From NCBI GenBank assembly GCA_002254845.1, contig NKPT01000003.1, positions 62,001-126,000 on the forward strand: a DNA stretch of 64,000 nucleotides. The letters are read 5' to 3'. This document shows, one piece after another, positions 28,794 through 38,767 of the stretch. Position 1 is the stretch's first letter, and each line of letters begins with the position of its first letter. The DNA comes from Chloracidobacterium sp. CP2_5A. Its GTDB lineage: Bacteria > Acidobacteriota > Blastocatellia > Chloracidobacteriales > Chloracidobacteriaceae. The translations under genes and the position numbers were made by a program. The notes under the pieces were generated by a model that was not told the DNA's origin, did not search any database, and saw only the letters and a list, made by a program, of their open reading frames with translations.

Positions 28794-31700
28794 TCAGAAG
28801 TTAAACTTCAACGCGAACTGAATCTGACGCGGCGGCGCGGCGAGCGTCGGCGCGCCGCTGAACTGGTAGCTCGGATTGATTTCCGTGACGTTGACGCGGT
28901 TGGCCACGTTGAACATCTCGAAAATAAACTCCAGATTGCGCGCCGTCACATCGGCGTCGCGCGAGAAGTAAAACTTCCGCGCCAGCCGGAAGTCCACCGC
29001 GATGAAGTTCGGACCCGTGAAGGCGTTGCGTCCGACGTTGCCCACGAAGGTCGAGAGCGGCAGCCCGAAGTTCTGCGCCAGGCGGCTGTCGGGCGGCAGG
29101 GTCAGAAAGCCGTTGCCGCGCGGCGATGGGAAGCAGGTCAGCCCGGCCGTCCCCGGCGGGCAGGACTGCACGAAATTCGGCCGCGCCGTCGAGGAGCTGT
29201 TGACCTGCGTTTGATCCACGCCGATGAGCAGCGTGTAGGGCCGCCCCGCGCCCGCCTCGACAATCGGCGCGAACGTCCAATCCGCCAGCAAGTAGCGGCC
29301 CGGGCCCTCGTTGCGCTTGAAGGGGCTGGTCACGACGGCGCTAAAGATAAAGCGGTGCCGCTGGTCGAAGTTGGAATTCGACCGGTCAAGCCGGGCGTTG
29401 CTGTTGTCCTGCGGCTCCTGAAGCGTTTGCACGTCAGTCGAGTCATCGATGGCTTTCGACCAAGTGTAAGAGGCCAGGAACTGGAAGTTATTCGAGAAGC
29501 GCTTGTTCACGCTCAATGTCAGGGCGTGGTAAATCGAGCTTCCGGTGGACTCGTAGTTTTTCACGCTGCCAAACGGCACGAAGGGGTCGCCTTGCAAGCG
29601 CGGCAGGTTGAACCGATTGGTCAAGGCGGTCAGCAGTTGCTGCGCGGCGGCGACCGGAAGGTTGAGCGTCGCCGCCGTGTAGAGCAGGTTCGGCCCGGTG
29701 CGTCGGAAATCGTTGAACAGGAAGCGCCCCACCGGCGCGACCTGGGACGGCAGCCCCGAAAGGCCCGGACCCAGGCTATTCGGGAGCGGATTGTAGAGGC
29801 CGGCGAGCGGCCCCGTCCCGAAGAACCCGACCGTCTGCCCGCCAACCACGATGGGGTTGGTTTGCGCCTGCGCATTGGCTTGCAGCAGCGCCAGGTCCTG
29901 CTGGTTGACGTTGCGCGGGCGGACAAGCTGCAAGCCGCGGATGTAGCTGTAGGTCGCGTTGACCGTGATGGCGCGCCCAAACTGCCGCTCGATGGAAAGG
30001 TTGCCCTGCTGCGTGTAGTCAAACTCGAAGTCGCGGTTGATATGCAGCGTCTGGGACGTGATGGGCGAGAAAAGCAGCGACCGAATCGGGCCGCCGTTGA
30101 GAATCTCAAAGCCCGGATCAAGCGGGTTATACCGCTGTTGGCCGACCTGATACCCCGGCAGCGCTGGCACGGGGATGTTGACCCGCTCGTTGCGGAAAAT
30201 CGCCCCGCCGCCTAGCAGGCCCGGAAAGACGAGGAAGGGCGATTGCGCGCCGTCCACCACGTCGGAGAGGAAAATCAGACCAGCGAGCGGCGTGCCGTAA
30301 AACAGCCCGTAAGCGGCGCGCACGACGGTCTTGCCGTTGTTGAACGGATCCCAGGCGAACGCCACGCGCGGAGCGATGTTGTTGTAGTCGCGCGGAAAGC
30401 CCTGCTGAATGCCGAGAATGCGCTCGCCAGCGCCGAACAGATTCGGCATGTTGATAGTTCCGACGTTGCCCGGAGCGACGAATGGCTCAGGGCGCAACGC
30501 CGCGATTTGCTTGGTATACTGCACGTCGTAGCGCAGGCCGTAGTTGAGCGTGAAGTTCGGGCGAATCTTCCAGCTGTCCTGGGCGAAAACGCCCAGCACC
30601 GGATTGTTGAAGTCGCTGTTTGGGTTGCCGACGTTCTGCACATAGGATTCCGGCAGCCCCAACCCGTAAGCCTGCACGCCGTTGAACGCCGGAAAGCCCT
30701 GCGCCGCCGGGAAGAGCTGGTTGGGCGGAAAGGCGTAAACGCCGCCAAAGTTAACTTCAAACAGCGCGTTGTAAAGCAACAGGTTGAAATCCGCGCCGAA
30801 CTTCAGCGTGTGGTTGCCGGCAATTTTGGTGAGGTTGTTCGTCACCTGCCAGCGCTTTTCAACGCGCCGCGTGGGCGAGAACGGCTCGCGCCCGAACGAG
30901 GCGACGCCCGGCACCTCGACGCCGACAATCTGGCTCTGCGGGCCATAGTCCACGCCGCGCCGCGAGAACTGGAAGCGCGACTCGTTGATGAGCGTCGGGC
31001 TGATGGCGGCCACGTTCTGCGCTACGAAGGCGATGTCGCGCGTGCCCTGGAAGCCCGTGCGCGTGAAGTTGTTGAGCGCCGTCGGCTGGTTTTGCCCGTT
31101 GGACGGAATCCCGCGGATGGTCGAGGGCGACACGCTGAAGCGCGCGAAGAACTGGTGAATGTTGTTAAAGCGATGGTCAATGCGCAGCGCCGGCAGGAAG
31201 GTTCGCTCGCGAGTCGTGTAATTGCCTAGCAGCGTGTTCATCGGGCGGAAGCTGCCGTTCGCCAGCGGCACCGGCGAGCTGAAGCCGGGATTGGTCACGC
31301 CCAGCGCGGCGAGCGTCGGGAAAATAGCCTGCCCGTTGGTCTGGCGCCCGGTCAGCCCGACGCTGGAGCCTTCGCGGGCAAGGAAGTAAAACGTGTTGAG
31401 CGCCTGGAAGGTCGCGTTGGTCAGCAGCGCCGTTTGCACCGGCGCGGGCAGCGCGGTGAAGGGCGTCGAGAGGGGAATCCCCGTCGCCTGCGATAGGCTG
31501 TTCAGCGCCGCGTTGAGAAATGCGACCTGCTGCGGGGTGACTTGCGCCGCCTGTCCGCCAATCGGCACGAAAATCCCGGCCGGCAAGTTGGACAGCCCCA
31601 GATTGGGCGAGGTCGCCAGCAGCGCTGGCGGCGTAAAGGTCGTGAAGCCAAAGCCCTGGCGCCCGGTGATGTTGAAGCCCGTGCCATTGAGGTTCTGCGT

Positions 31701-32636
31701 CTCAAACGAGAGGAAGAAAAACGTCTTGTCCTTGACAATCGGCCCGCCGAGCGTGAACCCGCCCTGGAAGCGGGTTTCCGGGTACTCCCGAACGCCCGCG
31801 AAAGCGTTGTTGGCCGAATAGGCCTGGTCGCGCAGGAAAGCGAAGACGTTGCCGCGCAGCTCGTTGCCGCCGCCCTTGGACACAATGTTGATGACGGCCG
31901 AGGACGCGCGCCCGAACTCCGGCGCGAAGCTGTTGGTTAGGATCTGGAACTCCTGCACGGCTTCCTGCGAAACCGTCGCCCGGACGCCGTTGACGGCGGA
32001 ATCAGTCGCGTCCGCGCCGTCAATCGAGACGTTGTTGGCGCGCGCGCGCTGACCGCCGAAGTTCAGCCCCGACGTGGGCGCGACGCCAAGCTTAGGCTGG
32101 TTGTCGCGGGTAGTCGTCGAGGTCAGCAGCGTAAAGCCCACATAGCTGCGGCTGCTCGTCGGCAAGTTGTTGATTGCCCGCTGGTTAATCGTTTCAGACA
32201 CCGACGTGCGCGAGCCTTCGATCACTTGCGTGTCAGCCGTGACGACAACTTCCTCGGTCGTTTCGCCGACGCGCAGCGTGAAATCAAGCTGCGCCGCCGC
32301 GCCGATGGTCAGCGTGACATTGCGGTTGACGGCGCGGGCGAAACCGGCCGCCTCAACGCTAATTTCATACGATCCGGGCGGGAGCGCAATGAACTGATAG
32401 ACGCCGAGATCATTCGTCGTTGCCTCGCGGGTGAAGCTCGTGCGCTCGTCGCGCGCCATAACCTTAGCGCCCGCAATAACCTTACCGCTATCATCGCTAA
32501 CCGTGCCGCGCAGGTCGGCCGCGTTGACTTGCGACTGGGCGAACGTCGTTGTCGGAACGAGCAACGACGGTGTAATCAGCGAACAAGCGCCAAGACATAA
32601 TCCAACTAGACCGCGGCGCAGGTGATTCAGCAGCAT
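28794..32636 (-). CDS. Oar-like TonB-dependent outer-membrane receptor
   Basis: The 1280-residue protein starts MLLNHLRRGLVGLCLGACSL with AGGAG 9 nt upstream, and has a signal peptide ending near TTFAQ. An N-terminal carboxypeptidase-regulatory-like domain (about 38-125: LRGTVSDDSGKVIAGAKVMA, then YQFIALPPGSYEISVEAAGF) precedes a plug (DSAVNGVRATVSQEAVQEFQ, then NIVSKGGGNELRGNVFAFLR) and a large barrel ending in KFNF. This is the Oar/CarboxypepD-TonB type that is abundant in Acidobacteriota. The transported ligand is unknown. The frame extends to 32744 but the start at 32636 is well supported. Confidence 0.9.
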   Translation of the reverse strand: MLLNHLRRGLVGLCLGACSLITPSLLVPTTTFAQSQVNAADLRGTVSDDSGKVIAGAKVMARDERTSFTREATTNDLGVYQFIALPPGSYEISVEAAGFARAVNRNVTLTIGAAAQLDFTLRVGETTEEVVVTADTQVIEGSRTSVSETINQRAINNLPTSSRSYVGFTLLTSTTTRDNQPKLGVAPTSGLNFGGQRARANNVSIDGADATDSAVNGVRATVSQEAVQEFQILTNSFAPEFGRASSAVINIVSKGGGNELRGNVFAFLRDQAYSANNAFAGVREYPETRFQGGFTLGGPIVKDKTFFFLSFETQNLNGTGFNITGRQGFGFTTFTPPALLATSPNLGLSNLPAGIFVPIGGQAAQVTPQQVAFLNAALNSLSQATGIPLSTPFTALPAPVQTALLTNATFQALNTFYFLAREGSSVGLTGRQTNGQAIFPTLAALGVTNPGFSSPVPLANGSFRPMNTLLGNYTTRERTFLPALRIDHRFNNIHQFFARFSVSPSTIRGIPSNGQNQPTALNNFTRTGFQGTRDIAFVAQNVAAISPTLINESRFQFSRRGVDYGPQSQIVGVEVPGVASFGREPFSPTRRVEKRWQVTNNLTKIAGNHTLKFGADFNLLLYNALFEVNFGGVYAFPPNQLFPAAQGFPAFNGVQAYGLGLPESYVQNVGNPNSDFNNPVLGVFAQDSWKIRPNFTLNYGLRYDVQYTKQIAALRPEPFVAPGNVGTINMPNLFGAGERILGIQQGFPRDYNNIAPRVAFAWDPFNNGKTVVRAAYGLFYGTPLAGLIFLSDVVDGAQSPFLVFPGLLGGGAIFRNERVNIPVPALPGYQVGQQRYNPLDPGFEILNGGPIRSLLFSPITSQTLHINRDFEFDYTQQGNLSIERQFGRAITVNATYSYIRGLQLVRPRNVNQQDLALLQANAQAQTNPIVVGGQTVGFFGTGPLAGLYNPLPNSLGPGLSGLPSQVAPVGRFLFNDFRRTGPNLLYTAATLNLPVAAAQQLLTALTNRFNLPRLQGDPFVPFGSVKNYESTGSSIYHALTLSVNKRFSNNFQFLASYTWSKAIDDSTDVQTLQEPQDNSNARLDRSNSNFDQRHRFIFSAVVTSPFKRNEGPGRYLLADWTFAPIVEAGAGRPYTLLIGVDQTQVNSSSTARPNFVQSCPPGTAGLTCFPSPRGNGFLTLPPDSRLAQNFGLPLSTFVGNVGRNAFTGPNFIAVDFRLARKFYFSRDADVTARNLEFIFEMFNVANRVNVTEINPSYQFSGAPTLAAPPRQIQFALKFNF

Positions 32637-32809
32637 GGAAGTAAACTCCTTTTTTTTTCCATAGATTGCTTCATGGCGTTCGAGTTGCTGGCGGCCGCCG
32701 ATGCCTATACAGGTCAAGACTCGATGCCCACGGGGCGCAAACATACCCGTTACCCGGCTGCGCTCGATGCCTGAGCCGCCGTCACGAAGGCACTTTAGAG
32801 GGAAAAGTG

Positions 32810-34012
32810 ATGAGCTTTCAGCTTATTAGCACGTCAAGCGCCTGCCGCGCAAGCGCGCGTCAAGCGCGTCAAACCATCGCCGGACAACATTTTGCAGCGC
32901 GTCATAGGCGCCAGAGAATAACCTTTCGGCTCATTCTGGCCGGCATTTTTACCCTAGGCGGCTTGTTCCAGGCGAGTCCGCCCGCCCGCCCGCTGCCGGA
33001 CCCGCCGGCGCAGGAGATAGAAGTCGGCGCGGCGTCCTGGCGCTTCTCGGCGACCGAGCCGCCCCTGCGCGCGGCGGAGATCGAGGCGCGCGCGCGCGAG
33101 GCTTACCAGCGCAACCGCGAAGTGGACGACGTGGCGGCGGATGTTGATCGCCGCGGCATCAGCTTTGAAATGACCGAAGCCTTTGGGCGCAAAATGCGCT
33201 TTCTGCGGGCCGCTCAGGTTGAAAGCGCGCTCTGGCGGGCTGACGAGCGCCGCCAAGCCGTGACCGCGCAGCCGCAGCGCCCGGTGGCGCCGCTAACGGA
33301 CAATCCCGCCGCGCCGCTGTACAGGGAGGAACAGCCGTTTATCGAGCAGGTTCGCGCTGTCGCGCGCGCTTATGTGGCGGGCCTGCCGGATTTCACCGCG
33401 CGCCAGCGCGTGCAGCGTTACTACCGGCTTGGCGGCAACCCCTGGCAGCTTGGCGACTACCTTGAAATTGCGATTGCCTATTCGGCGGAAAAAGGCGAAA
33501 AGCTTGAACTCAAGCTCCAGAACGGCGTCTCGACCTCGCTGGCGCTGGATGAAGTCGGAGGACTGACCTCGACTGGGCAGTTCGCCGGACTGCTCAAGTC
33601 GCTCTTCGACGACGAATCGCAAACCCGGTTTCGCGACGCCGGGACGACCAGCTTCTACGGTCGCGCCTGCCGCGCGTTTGAATACGCGGTTGAAACGGCC
33701 TACTCCCGCCAAACCTTGCAAATCGGCCAGGCTCGCGCGATCGCCGGCTATCGCGGGCGACTTCTGGTTGACCCCGATACGCGCCGCATTGTCCGACTCG
33801 AGTCGGAATGCGTTGATTTGCCCCGCGACTTTCCAGTTTCGGAAGCGATCTCAATTGTGGAGTTTGGCTGGGTGACGGTGGGGGAAAGCGATTACCTCAT
33901 GCCGGTCGCCGCGCGCGTGGCGCTGACCGACCGCAAGAATCGGATGACCTCGCTGAACTGCATTGCCTTCCAGAAATACGGCAAGTTCGAGACGACGGTC
34001 GTCGTGGAGTGA
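32810..34012 (+). CDS. Secreted protein of unknown function between two receptors
   Basis: The 400-residue protein starts at the ATG at 32810, with AGAGGGA at 32797-32803. A basic N-terminus (residues about 1-43) precedes a hydrophobic segment (FRLILAGIFTLGGLFQA), consistent with export. The body has stretches such as QRVQRYYRLGGNPWQLGDYL, GQFAGLLKSLFDDESQTRF and GRLLVDPDTRRIVRLESECVDLP, which look like an outer-membrane or periplasmic beta-rich protein. I do not recognise a named family. It is divergent from the upstream receptor and 207 bp upstream of the second one. Its N-terminus carries a 9-bp in-frame tandem duplication (32855-32872). Confidence 0.7.
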   Translation: MSFQLISTSSACRASARQARQTIAGQHFAARHRRQRITFRLILAGIFTLGGLFQASPPARPLPDPPAQEIEVGAASWRFSATEPPLRAAEIEARAREAYQRNREVDDVAADVDRRGISFEMTEAFGRKMRFLRAAQVESALWRADERRQAVTAQPQRPVAPLTDNPAAPLYREEQPFIEQVRAVARAYVAGLPDFTARQRVQRYYRLGGNPWQLGDYLEIAIAYSAEKGEKLELKLQNGVSTSLALDEVGGLTSTGQFAGLLKSLFDDESQTRFRDAGTTSFYGRACRAFEYAVETAYSRQTLQIGQARAIAGYRGRLLVDPDTRRIVRLESECVDLPRDFPVSEAISIVEFGWVTVGESDYLMPVAARVALTDRKNRMTSLNCIAFQKYGKFETTVVVE

Positions 34013-34097
34013 GTTTCGCGCCCGGGCTGGGTTTGGAATTTTTTCCGAAGTCCTGGATTGACGCGTTGGCGGGCGCGACGTATGCTCCGCGTCAAAG

Positions 34098-34127
34098 TTG
34101 TTCAAAAGGCTTGATTTTAGTTATAAC
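34098..34127 (+). promoter_or_regulatory. Candidate promoter of the second receptor gene
   Basis: TTGTTC (34098-34103), an 18-nt spacer and TATAAC (34122-34127) lie about 90 nt upstream of the chosen start. The -10 is good, the -35 weaker. Confidence 0.35.
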
Positions 34128-34219
34128 GCGCAACGTTTTCATGACGCGCTGCAGTAGAACTGGAGTTGAGCCCCCTGAGCTTCCCAGCTGAAATAATATT
34201 CAAGGTGCAGGTGCTCGCC

Positions 34220-37200
34220 ATGACCTCTGAGCTGTGTGACCTCGTCTTCCGTCAGAGCTGGACGGGAGGCAGCGCGCTGCGTTTCCGCGCTCGCCCGATG
34301 CCGTCAGACGTCGCCTTTGCGCTGGGGCGGCGCGCGCGGGCCAGCGCGGCGATGGCGGCGATGATAGCCTTCATTATGTTGATTTGTGGCGCCGCGACCG
34401 GCTGGGCGCAGTCGGCCAGCACCGGGCAATTGCGCGGCGTCATTCGCGATCCGCAGGGAGCTGTGGTCAGCGGCGCCTCGGTCACGCTCACTGAGCAGGC
34501 AACGGGAAGCAAGCGCGAGGCGACCACGGGCGGCAGCGGCGACTTTACGTTCACGCTGCTTCCGCCAGGCAAATACCGACTCGAAGCGCGCGCCACGGGC
34601 TTCAAGACCAGCGTGACGGAAAACATCACGGTCAGCATTACCGGCGTGACGACCAACGACGTCGCGCTCGAAATCGGCGAGGCCGCCTCGGAGGTCGTCA
34701 ATGTCTCCGGCGAGGCGCCGCTGATTCAAGCCGACTCGGCCGCGCACGGCCGCGTCGTGGATGAGCGAGGCATCCGCCAGCTGCCGCTCCCGACGCGCAA
34801 CTTTCAACAGCTTCTCGCGCTGTCGGCTGGCGCGGCATCCAACATCTTTAACACTTCGGAAGTCGGGCGCGGCGACACGGCCATCAACGTCAACGGACAG
34901 CGCACGACCAGTAACTCCATCCTTATCAACGGCATTGACGTGAACTCCATCGGCACGGGGTCGTTCGCCAACCTGGCCGTGCCGGCGACCGACACGCTGC
35001 AGGAGTTCATCGTGCAAACCAGTCAGTACGACGCCTCCGCCGGGCGGAACGTGGGCGGCATCGTGGCGGCCATCACCAAAAGCGGCACAAACGAGCTTCA
35101 CGGCAATGCGTACTTCTTTCTGCGCGACCAGGCGCTCAATGCCAACAACTTCTTTCTGAAGCGCGCTGGCATTCCGCGTCAGGCCAACAACCGCAAGCAG
35201 TACGGCGGGACGATTGGCGGCCCGATTGTCAAGAATCGGGCGTTTTTCTTTGGCTCCTACCAGGGCACGCGCGAAACCAGCGGCACGTCGACCAACAACA
35301 GCATCGCGCCCTTCAACCCGGCCCCGGACTTGACTGATGACCGGTCGCTGGCCTCGATTCGAGCGATTGCGCTGAGCCGCGCGCCAGGGTTCGCGTCGTT
35401 CATCAACTCGGCGGCCTTTGCCGCCTCGCCCCAAGCGAGGCTCCTCCAAGCCCGCTATCCTGACGGGCAGTTTGTCATTCCGAGCGGCAACGGGCGCACC
35501 ACTGGCGTGCGGGTAGCGGAGTCCACCTTCCGCGAAGAGCAGTTCAACGCGAACGGCGACTGGCAGATCAATGACAACAACCGCGTGTCGGGCAAGTTTT
35601 TCTTCGCCAACAATACCGTCCAGCAGGGGCTGTTTCGGCAGTTCGGGGGCGGTAACGCGCTCCAGTTGCCGGGTTATCCCGTGGACGCCATTACGAACAA
35701 CCGCGTCACCGCCGCTTCCTGGACGAGCATCCTTCGCCCAACGCTCATCAACGAGTTTCGCTTTGGCTACAACCGATTGATCACGGAAGGCAAGCCGACC
35801 GAGCCGCTGCGCGCGGCTGACTTTGGCATCAGCTCGCCGAGCGCCGCCCGGTTTCCGGGCCTGCCGGGCTTTACCTTCTCGAACATGTTCTCGTTCGGGC
35901 CAGCGACGACTTCCGATAGCTTCAACACGACCGAGGGCTTTACGTTCAACGACACGCTTTCGCTTACCGCCGGCGCGCATTCGATGAAATTCGGCGGCGA
36001 GCTGCGCCCCTACCGGCAGCGGGTATTTTTCAATGTCGGCGCGCGCGGGCTGATTCAGTTCACGGGCGGCTTCGCCAACGCAGCCGGACTCGGCGCGTTC
36101 GCGGCGCTGGGGATCCCGCCCGGCTCGGTCAATCGCGCGCCACAGTTCCTGCCGACGCTGCCTTTTACGGAATTTCTCATCACGGGCGTCAATCCAGGCT
36201 TGTCGTCCACGGCCGGCGGGCTGACTTCGCCGTTTCTGTCGGTCATTTCGCCGGGCGGAGCCAAGCGCGACTTCCGGGCCAACGACTTCACGCTGTTCTT
36301 TCAGGACGATTGGAAAATCAGCGACCGGCTGACGGTCAATCTCGGCTTGCGCTACGACTACTTCGGTCCCTTCTATGAAAAAGACGGACTGATGGCGACC
36401 TTTGACGAAGGCGTGGCGCGGGCCGCGGTCGGCATTGGCGCGAATGGCGTTTCCAACTTGGCTGGCACCTTCGCCGGCTTCTTCGTGCCGTCCAACAACC
36501 GCGCCGGGCTGCCGGGCATTACGCGGGATAGTCGGCGGGGCTTCACCGAGCCGGACTGGAACAACTTCGCGCCGCGGATTGGGATGGCTTTCAAGCCGCT
36601 GCCGACGGATCGGTTTGTCGTCCGGGCCGGGTACGGGCTTTACTACGACCGCTTCAACGCCCGAACGGTCATCAACTCCAGCTTCAGCTTCCCAGTCTTT
36701 CCGCTCATTCCGTTCTTTCCGGCGGTGGCTGGGGGCGGCTTTGCCAACCCATTCGCGCCGATTCCGGCGACGCAGGGTCCGATTGACACAGGCAACGCGT
36801 CGTTCTTTCCCGGCACAAGCTGCGCCGGGGCGGCCGGCCCCAACCGCGGGCTGCCGTTCTGCCTGGGCGGGCGGCAGGTCGCCGTGCAGGGCATCTATCC
36901 GGGACGCAACCTGCGCACGCCTTATGTGCAGCAGTATTCGTTCGGCTTCCAGTGGGAGTTCATCAAGGATACGCAGCTTGAAGTGAGCTATGTCGGGTCG
37001 CAGACGCGCAAGCTGCAACGCTTCAAGAACGTCAACCAGCCGTTCGCGCCCAACGGCACGGTCAGCCCGTTCGGCACAATCCTGTCGCAAATCACCCAGC
37101 CGGGGCTGAACTCGTTTTCGGTGACGGTTCAGGAATCATCGGCCGTAGCCAGCTACAACTCCCTTCAGGCGACAGTCACGCGCCGCCTGTCCAAAGGGCT

Positions 37201-37876
37201 CCAGGCGCTGGCGAGCTACACTTGGTCGCACGCGATTGACGAATACTCTGGGCAACTGACGTCGCTCGGCACGAGCGACGTGTCGCCGGACTTTGGCAAT
37301 CAGGCGACGTTCCAGGGCAATCGCGCCACGGCGGATTTTGACCGGCGGCAGCGGCTTGTCGTCAGCTTCGTCTATGACCTGCCGAAGTTTTACGACGGCG
37401 ACCGCTTCGCCCTTAAGGCGCTAGCCAACAACTGGCAGGTGTCAGGCGTCTCGATTTTTCAGACCGGGCTGCCCTTTACCATCGCCAGCAGCACGGGCCT
37501 GAGTGACGGCGCGCGCGCCTCCTATGCCGCCGCCGGACAGGGCAACGGCAGCTTGTCCGGGGATGTTCGCCGGCGGCTTGACCGCTACTTTGACACCAGC
37601 CGGTTTGTCGCCTCGACCGGCGTTGGGAACTTCGGCACGGTCGGGCGCAACACCTTGCGCGGGCCAGCGCAGGCCAATACCGATTTCTCCATCATCAAGT
37701 TGTTGATTTTCCAGGAGCGGTATCGGGCGGAATTCCGGACCGAGTTCTTCAACATCTTCAACCAAACGAACTTCGCCAATCCCGGCAACGTTGTCGGGAC
37801 GCCCAACTTCGGGCGGATTCTGGAAGCGACGACGGGGCCGCGAATCGTGCAGTTCGCCTTCAAGTTCGCCTTCTAG
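34220..37876 (+). CDS. Oar-like TonB-dependent outer-membrane receptor
   Basis: The 1218-residue protein (from the ATG at 34220) has an extended basic N-terminus and a hydrophobic signal core IAFIMLICGAATGWAQ. The carboxypeptidase-regulatory-like repeat (LRGVIRDPQGAVVSGASVTL, then TFTLLPPGKYRLEARATGFK) is followed by the plug (QLPLPTRNFQQLLALSAGAA, then NVGGIVAAITKSGTNELHGN) and a barrel ending in KFAF. It shares the architecture of the receptor at 28794 but little direct sequence, so it probably takes a different ligand. Other possible starts are TTG at 34166 and ATG at 34298. The stop codon lies inside a 16-bp tandem duplication. Confidence 0.88.
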   Translation: MTSELCDLVFRQSWTGGSALRFRARPMPSDVAFALGRRARASAAMAAMIAFIMLICGAATGWAQSASTGQLRGVIRDPQGAVVSGASVTLTEQATGSKREATTGGSGDFTFTLLPPGKYRLEARATGFKTSVTENITVSITGVTTNDVALEIGEAASEVVNVSGEAPLIQADSAAHGRVVDERGIRQLPLPTRNFQQLLALSAGAASNIFNTSEVGRGDTAINVNGQRTTSNSILINGIDVNSIGTGSFANLAVPATDTLQEFIVQTSQYDASAGRNVGGIVAAITKSGTNELHGNAYFFLRDQALNANNFFLKRAGIPRQANNRKQYGGTIGGPIVKNRAFFFGSYQGTRETSGTSTNNSIAPFNPAPDLTDDRSLASIRAIALSRAPGFASFINSAAFAASPQARLLQARYPDGQFVIPSGNGRTTGVRVAESTFREEQFNANGDWQINDNNRVSGKFFFANNTVQQGLFRQFGGGNALQLPGYPVDAITNNRVTAASWTSILRPTLINEFRFGYNRLITEGKPTEPLRAADFGISSPSAARFPGLPGFTFSNMFSFGPATTSDSFNTTEGFTFNDTLSLTAGAHSMKFGGELRPYRQRVFFNVGARGLIQFTGGFANAAGLGAFAALGIPPGSVNRAPQFLPTLPFTEFLITGVNPGLSSTAGGLTSPFLSVISPGGAKRDFRANDFTLFFQDDWKISDRLTVNLGLRYDYFGPFYEKDGLMATFDEGVARAAVGIGANGVSNLAGTFAGFFVPSNNRAGLPGITRDSRRGFTEPDWNNFAPRIGMAFKPLPTDRFVVRAGYGLYYDRFNARTVINSSFSFPVFPLIPFFPAVAGGGFANPFAPIPATQGPIDTGNASFFPGTSCAGAAGPNRGLPFCLGGRQVAVQGIYPGRNLRTPYVQQYSFGFQWEFIKDTQLEVSYVGSQTRKLQRFKNVNQPFAPNGTVSPFGTILSQITQPGLNSFSVTVQESSAVASYNSLQATVTRRLSKGLQALASYTWSHAIDEYSGQLTSLGTSDVSPDFGNQATFQGNRATADFDRRQRLVVSFVYDLPKFYDGDRFALKALANNWQVSGVSIFQTGLPFTIASSTGLSDGARASYAAAGQGNGSLSGDVRRRLDRYFDTSRFVASTGVGNFGTVGRNTLRGPAQANTDFSIIKLLIFQERYRAEFRTEFFNIFNQTNFANPGNVVGTPNFGRILEATTGPRIVQFAFKFAF

Positions 37877-37892
37877 CAAGTTCGCCTTCTAG
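37861..37892. repeat. 16-bp tandem duplication spanning a stop codon
   Basis: CAAGTTCGCCTTCTAG is present twice, and the first copy contains the last codons and stop of the receptor gene. The second copy repeats the stop in the same relation. Confidence 0.85.
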
Positions 37893-37967
37893 CGCGCTTT
37901 CCGAACGAGCGCCGTGGACTGGCAAGGGTCGTTATCCGCGGCGACCCCAGCTAGGCCGCCGCGACAG

Positions 37968-38022
37968 CCGCTTGGAAAGCGCGCTGACCGCGCTTAACTA
38001 GCTTGGCGCGCTTTCCAAGCGG
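37968..38022. terminator. 17-bp inverted repeat, likely bidirectional terminator
   Basis: CCGCTTGGAAAGCGCGC (37968-37984) pairs perfectly with 38006-38022 across a 21-nt loop. The right arm lies inside the last codons of the minus-strand membrane protein gene (residues around EAAWKAR), so gene end and hairpin share sequence. It sits between convergent genes. Confidence 0.6.
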
Positions 38023-38536
38023 CTTCGAGTTGACCTTTGGCGTAAAAGATAATCGCCAGCACGAGCAGCGTCGTGGTCAAGCTTTCCACCGCGACGGCCA
38101 CCGCCGCAACTGAGAAGGAAGCGCCTTCCAGAATGTCGAGCTGGATGGCAAACCACCGCTGGGCTAATTCGCCGGTGACGCGGGCCAACGCTAGAAAGAC
38201 GACGCCGGAAACGAGCGTGCCAAAGCAAAACTGCGCGACCTGGGTCCAGTTGCCGGCAAAGCGGCCATCGAAATCGCCATGCGTCATCGTGCCGGCATGC
38301 GGACGGACGAGGTTTGAGGCGATCCCGATCAGATTGCCGATGACCAGCGCCGCGCCAAGATAGACGCCGAACCAAAGCAAAAGGTGGCGCACGTTGATGA
38401 CGAATGTCCATTGCGGGCGAGCGACGGCAAACGCTGTCAAACACATAAAGAAGTAAGCGATAGCCCAGAAGCCGGTGAAAATTGAGAAACGCGCGACGAT
38501 ATCGCCAAATCTGGCAGCGACTTTAGGTTGCTCCAT
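37994..38536 (-). CDS. Small integral membrane protein, unknown function
   Basis: The 180-residue protein starting MEQPKVAARFGDIVARF shows about four hydrophobic segments (near 25-45, 55-80, 105-125 and 145-170). I recognise no domain. The frame is open up to 38698, but that extension is not membrane-like. It diverges from the coiled-coil gene at 38768. Confidence 0.62.
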   Translation of the reverse strand: MEQPKVAARFGDIVARFSIFTGFWAIAYFFMCLTAFAVARPQWTFVINVRHLLLWFGVYLGAALVIGNLIGIASNLVRPHAGTMTHGDFDGRFAGNWTQVAQFCFGTLVSGVVFLALARVTGELAQRWFAIQLDILEGASFSVAAVAVAVESLTTTLLVLAIIFYAKGQLEAAWKARQAS

Positions 38537-38767
38537 AGCGCTCAATATCCGTTGCACAGCGGAGAGAGGATGGGCGGGGCTGGCCCGATTATGCGCTTTT
38601 GCGCCCCGCCAAAGCGTGACACAGCGCACGCCGCGGCCCGTGAGCGGCGGGCCCCGGACGCCCCGGAGCGACTTGTGCGGCGCGCCGCTTTCCACCACAA
38701 TAAGCGCGCGTCAAGAATACAGTTAATTTCAGGCGCGCCTTGAACCCCAAGGCGCTACGAGGCACCA

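Noticed and set aside
28716-30215. 499-codon plus-strand open frame
   Set aside because: It is antisense to the first receptor; no start site or homology.
34304-37090. 928-codon open frame on the minus strand
   Set aside because: It is the antisense shadow of the Oar-like receptor gene; GC-rich codon use keeps the opposite frame open, and the translation is Arg-rich without family motifs.
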